The notes under the pieces: model-generated
Seen by the model: only the letters and a program-made list of their open reading frames with translations
Databases searched by the model: none
What the model was told of the DNA's origin: nothing
Translations under genes and position numbers: made by a program
Assembly: GCA_013153825.1 (NCBI GenBank)
Contig: JAADDP010000142.1
Coordinates: forward strand, 1 to 9,063
Reading direction: 5' to 3'
DNA: 9,063 nt
Source of the DNA: Campylobacterota bacterium
Lineage (GTDB): Bacteria; Campylobacterota; Campylobacteria; Campylobacterales; Sulfurovaceae
Shown: in pieces, positions 1 through 5,805 of the stretch
How positions within the stretch are numbered: position 1 is the first letter of the stretch
How the letters are laid out: each line of letters opens with the position of its first letter

Positions 1-13
1 AAGGGGTTACGCT

Positions 14-127
14 ATGCAAGAGATAATTGTAACAATTGCCACTCTAGGCATTATTTATTTCTTGTTGTTTCGAAAGAGTAAAGGGAGCATAAAGACTACT
101 CCCATAAACTACGAGATAATTAGATAG
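14..127 (+). CDS. possible 37-residue single-pass membrane protein
   Basis: The ATG at 14 is preceded by a good Shine-Dalgarno (AAGGGG at 1-6, 7-nt spacer). It opens a 37-codon frame ending in TAG at 125-127. The product starts MQEIIVTIATLGIIYFLLF, giving one hydrophobic helix at about residues 4-19, followed by a basic stretch (RKSKGSIK) and a short polar tail. It would be a small inner-membrane protein with a cytoplasmic C-terminus. I do not recognise a family; it loosely resembles small accessory subunits such as CcoQ only in architecture. The frame is open to the left edge, so it could also be the tail of a longer gene, although the Shine-Dalgarno favours the ATG. It is convergent with the peptidase gene, whose stop lies 10 nt away. 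Ile codons here are mixed ATT/ATA, less biased than in the larger genes. Confidence 0.45.
   Translation: MQEIIVTIATLGIIYFLLFRKSKGSIKTTPINYEIIR
73..103 (-). terminator. possible weak intrinsic terminator of the aroQ-peptidase block
   Basis: Read on the minus strand about 35 nt after the peptidase stop, GGGAG pairs with CTCCC (99-103 with 83-87). A T.G wobble and an A-T pair extend the stem to about 7 bp with a 7-nt loop. A T-rich run, TTTACTCTTT (82-73), follows. The T tract is interrupted, so termination would be weak. On the plus strand the same hairpin is followed by ATAAACTACG, which is not terminator-like. Confidence 0.35.
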
Positions 128-137
128 GGGTGTTGGA

Positions 138-1157
138 TTAGAGGATTGTAGCTCTACCATTTATGAGTGCTACCATATCCTCAATCCTAACTCCAAATCT
201 ATCTGGAAGATATATCCCTGGTTCGATTGTGAATACCATACCATCCTCTAAAACTCTATCTGCTCTTGGTGATATATAGGGCATCTCATGTATATCTAGA
301 CCGACACCATGCCCCGTTGAGTGGACAAAATATTTTCCATATCCAGCACTCTCTATAACATCTCTAGCCAATCTATCAACATCTCTACCACTCATTCCAG
401 CTCTAAGATTTGAGATTGCCACATCGTGTGCCTTAAGTACCGTATCATATACCCTCTGCATCTCTCTAGATTTAAATCTCTGCTCCAGTCCAAAAGATAT
501 ATTATCTCCAACATAAGATGTTCTGGTTCTATCACTACAGTACCTCTCATATTTCAATCCAGCATCAACTAGAAGAAGATGCCCCCTCTTGAGAGTTAAG
601 TTTGATGGTGTAGCGTGTGGTTTTGCAGAGTTCTCATTTATAGCTACAATCGGTTCAAATGATATATTGTAATCCCCATGGTTAGAGAGTATAGATGTTG
701 TAAGATATTTTAATCTAAATTCACTCTCACCAATACCGACTCTATCAATCTCTTCAGCCAATTTTGAGAACGCCTCTCTACCTCTTCTAGATGCCTCTTT
801 TAGGAGTTCAATCTCTTCTGGACTCTTTATAACTCTTCTCCTATGGGAGAGGTCAACCTCCGGGATAAACTCTACATCTAATCCATCAGTTAGAGTATTA
901 AAGGCATATATGTTCCACTCTTTAGGGTCATATATCAACTCTCTGATACTGCTCCCCTTTAGAAATCTATTTGCCTCTAGATATATACCATTTGTAACTA
1001 TAATCTCTCCATCTCTTATAGCCTCTCTAGCCTCAAGCTCATATCTACCATCGGTAAAGAAGAGCCTCTCATCTCCGAGGGAGAGTAGAAGCCCATTATC
1101 ACAGCTGTAGCCTATCTCATAGTAGATAGCACTCTCATCTATGGATATGAAGTTCAT
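138..1157 (-). CDS. pepP/pepQ-like: M24-family Xaa-Pro aminopeptidase/dipeptidase
   Basis: This 339-residue protein is a pita-bread-fold metallopeptidase that should remove residues next to proline in the cytoplasm. All five dinuclear-metal ligands can be placed: D198 (LLLVDAG), D209 (CSDRTRT), H283 ([10 protein letters not shown]), E312 (FTIEPGIY) and E326 (GVRIEDM). The substrate-binding histidines H181 (KPHATPS) and H290 are also present. Residues 1-105 are a short creatinase-like N-terminal domain, and the catalytic domain begins near [13 protein letters not shown] (110-122). About 340 residues is normal for the short bacterial form. The ATG overlaps the aroQ TGA as ATGA (4 nt), so translation is probably coupled. 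The sequence cannot separate PepP (aminopeptidase) from PepQ (dipeptidase) activity, hence the loose symbol. It is the last gene of the minus-strand block. Confidence 0.93.
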   Translation of the reverse strand: MNFISIDESAIYYEIGYSCDNGLLLSLGDERLFFTDGRYELEAREAIRDGEIIVTNGIYLEANRFLKGSSIRELIYDPKEWNIYAFNTLTDGLDVEFIPEVDLSHRRRVIKSPEEIELLKEASRRGREAFSKLAEEIDRVGIGESEFRLKYLTTSILSNHGDYNISFEPIVAINENSAKPHATPSNLTLKRGHLLLVDAGLKYERYCSDRTRTSYVGDNISFGLEQRFKSREMQRVYDTVLKAHDVAISNLRAGMSGRDVDRLARDVIESAGYGKYFVHSTGHGVGLDIHEMPYISPRADRVLEDGMVFTIEPGIYLPDRFGVRIEDMVALINGRATIL

Positions 1158-1618
1158 CTATTTTTAGAACTCTTCATATGTTGTATCTCATTCATTATCT
1201 GGATAATTGCAATCATCGCTAGGTGGTAGCTGAATGGCCCAAATCCTGCAATCTGCCCTGCACACACTGGAGCTATAAGAGATTTCTTTCTAAACTCCTC
1301 TCTAGAGTAGATATTTGATATGTGAACCTCAACAGTCGGAATTTGGACTGCAGATATCGCATCTCTAATGGCAATTGAGGTGTGTGTATATCCAGCAGGG
1401 TTTATGATAATCCCATCTGCATCTCCTAGACACTCCTGAATTCTATCTACAATCTCACCCTCTAGATTACTCTGAAAAAACTCAATCTCTACTCCACTCT
1501 GCTTTGCAAAGCTCTCCATCTGTGAATGTATATCATCCAACTTCATCGGACCATATATATTCTGCTCTCTATGTCCCAACATATTTAGATTGGGACCTTG
1601 AATTACAACCACTTTCAT
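1154..1618 (-). CDS. aroQ: type II 3-dehydroquinate dehydratase
   Basis: This 154-residue enzyme converts 3-dehydroquinate to 3-dehydroshikimate in the shikimate pathway and forms a cytoplasmic dodecamer in this family. The N-terminal signature [13 protein letters not shown] is followed by the catalytic lid with R17 and the base Y22 (NIYG). N73 ([11 protein letters not shown]) and H99 ([15 protein letters not shown]), the latter the likely proton donor, and R110 complete the site. The motif IAGFGPFSY lies at 123-131. The protein closely resembles the Helicobacter pylori enzyme as I remember it (LGHR, EFFQ, EGEI, EEFRK). The start is supported by AAAGG about 7 nt upstream of the ATG. It follows the histidine kinase gene by 44 nt and overlaps the peptidase gene by 4 nt. 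Confidence 0.97.
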   Translation of the reverse strand: MKVVVIQGPNLNMLGHREQNIYGPMKLDDIHSQMESFAKQSGVEIEFFQSNLEGEIVDRIQECLGDADGIIINPAGYTHTSIAIRDAISAVQIPTVEVHISNIYSREEFRKKSLIAPVCAGQIAGFGPFSYHLAMIAIIQIMNEIQHMKSSKNR

Positions 1619-1662
1619 AGTTAAACCTTTATATTTTTTATGCCATTTTAGCTGAATTTAGA
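1619..1662 (-). promoter_or_regulatory. 44-nt kinase-aroQ gap, possible internal promoter
   Basis: This is the only real gap inside the lower minus-strand block. It contains the aroQ Shine-Dalgarno (AAAGG) and an A/T-rich run (minus strand CATAAAAAATATAAAGG) but no convincing TATAAT and no hairpin with a T tract. Read-through from the response regulator-kinase pair into aroQ is therefore possible. A weak internal promoter for the housekeeping pair aroQ-peptidase cannot be excluded. Confidence 0.25.
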
Positions 1663-3090
1663 TTAATCACTTAAATTATTGAATTTAATGGTAAATTTTG
1701 TCCTATTATCTGATACATCAAGAGTTAGGAGACCCCCCATCTCCCTCTCTATAATACTCTTTGCTATATAGAGTCCAATCCCATCACCACCCTTTTTGGT
1801 TGTGAAGTATGGCTCAAAAATCCTATCTCTATATCTCTTCTCAACGCCACCACCATTATCCGTAACTGTGACCGTTGGAGCATCTATCACAATCTCTATC
1901 CTTGGATTTTTAACTTTTCTCTCATTCAATATATCTCTAGCATTGTTGATAAGATTTAGTAGAACCTGCTCAAACTCATTTGCATTTCCATAGAATGAGA
2001 AGCCATTTTTTACACTTAGTAGAAGCTCTATACTCTGCATCATCGGTGAAACTATATTTATGGTATCTCTACACGCCTCCTCTATACTGAAGTTCTCTCT
2101 CTTCTTAGAGGGATTATAGAAGTTTCTAAAGTTCTCTATGGTTTGGGACATATATTGTAACTGCTTATTTGCATCTTTAATAGTCTCCAGTGTAGTCTCA
2201 TCTCCATTACAGCTCCTCTTTATGTGCATAAATGCAAATGATAGATAGTTTAGGGGCTGTCTCCACTGGTGGGCAATTATAGATATCATCTCCCCCATAC
2301 TTGCTAATCTCGACTGCTGTAGTAGCATACTCTGGTGAACCTTATGCTCCTCCTCCAGAAGTTTAAATTTATATGAGAGGGCAAATGAGAGAAGCATAGA
2401 CTCAAGGGCAAATGCCACATGCAGAAAAGGGAAGCTCTTTATATCCAGCCCAAAAAAGTTAAAATATTCAGCTAGTGATACTCCAATGACACCATACCAC
2501 CCTATCAGTATAAATATAAATGGGGCATCTCTATTTTTGATACTCCTCTGTGCCTCCGATAGGAGAAGTATCACCCATATGAAGCTGGGTACAAACTTTA
2601 TAACTATAGAGTGGGAGAAGATTATTGTAAATAATATATCAAATAGTGAGATTGATACCACAATATTTATAAGCCTATTTAGATTTTCTATCTTATATAG
2701 AAGTAGAAAATGTTTTATGAAGAGTAGAGAGAATATCACAATTAGATTTTGGGATATCTCAAGTATATATAGGTCTCTTGAGAAGCCATATATCTCATTG
2801 AATGGTGAGATAAATAGATTTTCAATCTGTATTAGCAGTGAAATTATTGCTATCTGAGCGAGAGCGTAATATAGATATTGCAATCTTCTGATATAGTAGT
2901 AGAATGCCAAGTTATATATAGTTGATGATACTATTACACCTAAAGATAGAATTGCCACTATAAACTCTACATCTGAGTACTCAAATAGTGGGGTAGCTCC
3001 ATTCAGGAAGTGTTGCTCATAGAATAGAGAGATTGCAACCCCAAAGTAGATGGCTATAGCTGACACTTTTATCTTTAGAACTCTATCCAT
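1663..3090 (-). CDS. membrane sensor histidine kinase with 7TM-DISM-type region
   Basis: This 475-residue kinase should sit in the inner membrane. Residues 1-240 hold about eight hydrophobic segments (roughly 9-25, 42-64, 72-92, 107-131, 140-160, 165-180, 190-208, 220-240). The part from YNLAFYYYIRRLQYLYYALAQ (59-79) to ALESMLLSFALSYKFKLLEEE (228-248) has the look of the 7TM-DISM sensor domain. A short coiled linker leads to the dimerisation helix with H274 as phospho-acceptor (IIAHQWRQPLN). The ATPase domain shows the N box (EQVLLNLINNARDIL, 374-388), G1 (DNGGG, 411-415), F box (FEPYFTTK, 425-432) and G2 (GGDGIGLYIAKS, 434-445), so the catalytic core is intact. There is almost no periplasmic sensor domain. 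The start overlaps the response regulator stop by 8 nt (AGGA upstream as Shine-Dalgarno), so that regulator is its partner. The signal is unknown. Confidence 0.92.
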   Translation of the reverse strand: MDRVLKIKVSAIAIYFGVAISLFYEQHFLNGATPLFEYSDVEFIVAILSLGVIVSSTIYNLAFYYYIRRLQYLYYALAQIAIISLLIQIENLFISPFNEIYGFSRDLYILEISQNLIVIFSLLFIKHFLLLYKIENLNRLINIVVSISLFDILFTIIFSHSIVIKFVPSFIWVILLLSEAQRSIKNRDAPFIFILIGWYGVIGVSLAEYFNFFGLDIKSFPFLHVAFALESMLLSFALSYKFKLLEEEHKVHQSMLLQQSRLASMGEMISIIAHQWRQPLNYLSFAFMHIKRSCNGDETTLETIKDANKQLQYMSQTIENFRNFYNPSKKRENFSIEEACRDTINIVSPMMQSIELLLSVKNGFSFYGNANEFEQVLLNLINNARDILNERKVKNPRIEIVIDAPTVTVTDNGGGVEKRYRDRIFEPYFTTKKGGDGIGLYIAKSIIEREMGGLLTLDVSDNRTKFTIKFNNLSD

Positions 3091-3766
3091 CTAACTTTAT
3101 CCTGTACCCAAACTTTGATATATTTACAATTCTATCTTTACCAACTATCTTTCTAACATCTCTAACTAGACTCCTGAGGGCATCGCTACTCATATATCTA
3201 TCCTCCCATACTGAGCTCTCTATCTCCTCATATGAGACAACCCTGCCCCTATTTTTTATTAAGATATCTAGAAATTTATATTGATACTTTGTAAGGTGGG
3301 TTACCCTCTTATCTCCCTCGATAATTACCTTATTAAAGTTATCAAGTTTTATCTCTGGAGATATATATACTATATTTGGATGTTCACTCTCCAACTGCTC
3401 AAAACAGATATTTAGTGCCTCAAACATAGCATCTTCATCCATGGGTTTAACCAGATATTTAATCAGATTTAGACCAACTGCCTCAAGTAGATACTCCGTT
3501 GTAGTATAAGCTGTAGTAATAATAATAGGGATACTTCTACTCTTCTCCCTAACCCTTCTGCAGAACTCCAACCCATCCATATTTGGCATCTCTATATCTG
3601 TCATTATGATATCAACCCTCTCAATACCATATATATCTAGAGCCTCCTCCCCATCTCTAGCCTCAAAAACGTTGGCAAAGTACGGTTTTAGGTAGGATAT
3701 CGCTATTTTTCTAGTAAAATCTTCATCTTCGACATATAGAAGATTGTAATTTGTTCTCTTTAACAT
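3083..3766 (-). CDS. OmpR/PhoB-family response regulator
   Basis: This 227-residue DNA-binding response regulator is cognate to the overlapping histidine kinase. The receiver domain (about 7-122) keeps the acidic pocket E13/D14, phospho-acceptor D57 (IIMTDIEMPNMDG), T84/T85 (IIITTAY) and K107 (YLVKPMD). Residues 133-227 form a winged helix: a beta-hairpin start, LTKYQYKFLDILIKNRGRVVSYEEI, the recognition helix near SSDALRSLVRDVRKIVG (193-209), and the wing IVNISKFGYRI. It therefore looks able to be phosphorylated and to bind DNA, unlike the second regulator in the window. The Shine-Dalgarno is poor (GTAGAGAG directly before the ATG), but no better start precedes the receiver domain. Its gene is divergent from the lipoprotein gene across 118 nt, making that promoter region the first place to look for its binding sites. 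Confidence 0.95.
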   Translation of the reverse strand: MLKRTNYNLLYVEDEDFTRKIAISYLKPYFANVFEARDGEEALDIYGIERVDIIMTDIEMPNMDGLEFCRRVREKSRSIPIIITTAYTTTEYLLEAVGLNLIKYLVKPMDEDAMFEALNICFEQLESEHPNIVYISPEIKLDNFNKVIIEGDKRVTHLTKYQYKFLDILIKNRGRVVSYEEIESSVWEDRYMSSDALRSLVRDVRKIVGKDRIVNISKFGYRIKLDG

Positions 3767-3884
3767 CTCTCTACACTTTTTCTACATATTTTTAATATAA
3801 GCTATATATCTATATTAGTATATGTAATATTTGTTTAACCTTATACTAAAGATTCTATGATATGATTATGATATGAGGTTGGTT
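3767..3884. promoter_or_regulatory. divergent promoter region, two-component system / lipoprotein
   Basis: This strongly AT-rich intergenic region serves genes on both strands. Plus-strand candidates for the lipoprotein are TTGTTT (3831-3836) with TATGAT (3856-3861, 19-nt spacer, long) or TATACT (3842-3847) without a clear -35. On the minus strand TATATT (3799-3794) could be a -10 for the regulator-kinase pair, also without a clear -35. A 6+7+6 inverted repeat, ATATTA/TAATAT, lies at 3812-3830. The 10-mer TATGATATGA occurs at 3856-3865 and again at 3867-3876. AT richness makes some of this expected by chance. Confidence 0.5.
3856..3876 (+). repeat. two copies of TATGATATGA, 11-bp period
   Basis: An exact 10-mer occurs at 3856-3865 and 3867-3876 with one T between, so the period is 11 bp, about one helical turn. 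The second copy runs into the GAGG Shine-Dalgarno of the lipoprotein gene (3875-3878). OmpR-family regulators usually bind direct repeats with a period of 10-11 bp, and such a regulator is encoded divergently. The role is inferred; the repeat itself is directly visible. Confidence 0.45.
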
Positions 3885-5309
3885 ATGAAAAACATATTAT
3901 CTATAATAGTGGTCTTAATTGTTGGTGGATGTGGAATGATGGGGCATAGCTCTAGTGGTGGTAGTTCCCAAATTGCAGATAGAGGTTCTGATAATAATGG
4001 TACATTCGATATAAACTCCTCAAGAGGAAGTAGTCTTCAGATAGCCTATGGGGGAGAGCTACTCCCCAAAAGTATAAGTATGGATTTTCCAACTATACTT
4101 AAAAAGGGGGGTCAAGATGATGCTGGTGTTGGCTATAGTCAGCTGAAGGATTATGTATCTCAAATAGATGATGTTGTGGATATGGCTCAGATAAATCTCA
4201 TCATATTGAAGAGAGCTATGCCGGAGGTTCTAGAGAGGTGTGAGGGTATGAGTAGCTGTACCTTCAAGGCTAGAGAGATATCGGTTGAGTTAAGTAGTAG
4301 TGATATCGATGAGATTAATAGTATAATAGAGGATACCATATCGATTGATAGTAAACTATATCTTGGAGAGTTGAGCTTTAAGAGAGACTATACACATGGT
4401 GGTGGTAGATTTAATTATGAACTAAAGTTGGATTTGGTCTCCAGTGATAGAGTCGTTAAGCTCTACAAGGGTGGTTATGGTGATGAGGTGGAGGAGTATC
4501 AGATATTTAGATGGTCAGACTATAGCAGAGATGTTGCAACAATATACCTATATGAAGATATAAACCATAGTGTGGATGTTAAGATATACTACAGCTCAGA
4601 TGAGAGTGGTCAGGAGAGTATGCATGTCTTAAAGTCCACTAATGGATATAACTTAAAAAATAGTATGAATTTAACCCTATCAGATAAAGATGATGTGGCT
4701 TTTAAGCTTACGGCAAATAGTATTGAGGAGGAGCTTTTAGAGGATAATAGTAGTCTTGTAAATAGCTTCTCCTCAAATGGGGAGATAGCAGATGATAGCT
4801 CAAAAATAATATTTTCAAGAAATGTGGCAGATGAGAATAGCTCCATGGAGGAGAGAGTTATCTCTGAGGTTGTATGTAGTGGAGATGAGTGTGTTGAGAG
4901 TAACTTAAGCTCTATATCCGATATCTCAAATGAGTCAAATTTAGTGGATAATTTAGAGTTCTATCAGCTGAAGATTGGGGATAGCAATTTGAGTGATGGC
5001 TCATATCTGATACTACCTCCAGATATGGATATAGAGAATTTAAGTGCTGTAGATATATTTAAGTTAGCCATTGGAACATTCACCATCTTAGATGGTAAGG
5101 CTCAAGGAGAGATACATAGTAGCCTCTATAACACTCTACTAGATGAGCTGACAATATTAAAACTTGAGGAGGGTGAGACTATACTCTTTAAGTCTATTAT
5201 TGATAGACCGAATATAGAGCTTGAAAATCCTCTAGAGGCTCTAGGAACGAATAGCCGTCACTTCTATCTTCAGCCACAATATCTTGAGTATATGGAGGGT
5301 GGACTATAG
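3885..5309 (+). CDS. large Ser/Asn/Asp-rich lipoprotein, unknown function
   Basis: I choose the ATG at 3885 (474 residues) over the in-frame ATG at 3873. GAGG at 3875-3878 lies 6 nt before it, and the protein then opens with a compact lipoprotein signal, MKNILSIIVVLIVGGC, with lipobox VGGC and lipidated C16. Residues 17-52 are a Ser/Gly/Asn linker. The rest is acidic, looks beta-rich and has low-complexity Ser/Asn/Asp runs near 285-355. Two close cysteine pairs, C119/C125 and C331/C336, could form disulfides. No known domain was recognised. The mature protein should be anchored in an envelope membrane facing the periplasm or outside. Seven D/E-X-N-X-S/T sequons (N38, N44, N227, N288, N318, N340, N368) suggest PglB-type N-glycosylation. 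It is divergent from the two-component system and overlaps the pgpA stop by 6 nt. Codon use matches its neighbours, so there is no sign of recent transfer. Confidence 0.85.
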   Translation: MKNILSIIVVLIVGGCGMMGHSSSGGSSQIADRGSDNNGTFDINSSRGSSLQIAYGGELLPKSISMDFPTILKKGGQDDAGVGYSQLKDYVSQIDDVVDMAQINLIILKRAMPEVLERCEGMSSCTFKAREISVELSSSDIDEINSIIEDTISIDSKLYLGELSFKRDYTHGGGRFNYELKLDLVSSDRVVKLYKGGYGDEVEEYQIFRWSDYSRDVATIYLYEDINHSVDVKIYYSSDESGQESMHVLKSTNGYNLKNSMNLTLSDKDDVAFKLTANSIEEELLEDNSSLVNSFSSNGEIADDSSKIIFSRNVADENSSMEERVISEVVCSGDECVESNLSSISDISNESNLVDNLEFYQLKIGDSNLSDGSYLILPPDMDIENLSAVDIFKLAIGTFTILDGKAQGEIHSSLYNTLLDELTILKLEEGETILFKSIIDRPNIELENPLEALGTNSRHFYLQPQYLEYMEGGL

Positions 5310-5795
5310 AGCTTTTCCAACTAAGAGAATGATTATAGATGTCAATGCTCCACTAGCAAACCCTGCCAATATATCATCTCCCATAACTCCAAGCCCCCCC
5401 TTTACTCTCCTATCTATAAAGCCTATTGTTGAGGGTTTCCATATATCAAAGAGTCTGAATGTTAAAAAGCTTAAAATTAGAGATAGCTCATATGCGTAGT
5501 TGAAACCTATACTCATTGCTACAGATATTGAGAAGATTAGACTAATCCACATACCGGCAACCTCATCAATAACTATACTCTTATCATCATGCGTTTGACT
5601 CTCCCTCTCATACCTATCTACCTCAAAAATCCCTATGATTGAGACTGCAACTGTCAACATAAATAGACTCTCCATCGGAATTACCCTCAGCAGGAGGATA
5701 GCCACAATCAATGCTCCTAGTGAGCCGACCGTTCCAGGTGCTTTTGGAGAGAGTCCAAGCCCAAAAAATGTTAAAAATATTCTATTTAAACTCAT
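5304..5795 (-). CDS. pgpA: phosphatidylglycerophosphatase A
   Basis: This 163-residue integral inner-membrane phosphatase makes phosphatidylglycerol from phosphatidylglycerol phosphate. The family blocks are in order: GLGLSPKAPGTVGS (12-25), IDEVAGMW (76-83), RLFDIWKPSTIG (114-125), then DRRVKGGLGVMGDDILAG (128-145) with the invariant GDD. Hydrophobic segments lie near 25-58, 83-112 and 143-163. The length is normal. The Shine-Dalgarno TAGGAGA lies about 7 nt before the ATG, and its TAG is the stop codon of the upstream ATP-sulfurylase-like gene, so the two are probably translationally coupled. It is the last gene of the ispDF operon. Its TAG shares the palindrome CTATAG with the TAG of the convergent lipoprotein gene. 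Confidence 0.95.
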   Translation of the reverse strand: MSLNRIFLTFFGLGLSPKAPGTVGSLGALIVAILLLRVIPMESLFMLTVAVSIIGIFEVDRYERESQTHDDKSIVIDEVAGMWISLIFSISVAMSIGFNYAYELSLILSFLTFRLFDIWKPSTIGFIDRRVKGGLGVMGDDILAGFASGALTSIIILLVGKAL

Positions 5796-5805
5796 TATAA
5801 ATCTC

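Noticed and set aside
25..37. Palindrome-like AATTGTAACAATT containing a TGTAACA heptamer
   Set aside because: It lies inside the small frame as Ile-Val-Thr-Ile codons, is isolated, and is not at a recognisable promoter, so a regulator site is not supported.
2486..2857. 123-codon plus-strand open frame opposite the kinase gene
   Set aside because: It is antisense to the transmembrane region of a clearly coding gene, has no recognisable domain, and mirrors the biased codon use of the real gene.
3831..3840. TTGTTTAACC as an HP1021 box in the divergent region
   Set aside because: It lacks the C at position 6 of TGTT[TA]C[TA] and has no second copy nearby.
3873..3884. Upstream ATG at 3873 as the lipoprotein start
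   Set aside because: Its GAGG overlaps this ATG itself and correctly spaces the ATG at 3885, which also gives a cleaner lipoprotein signal peptide.
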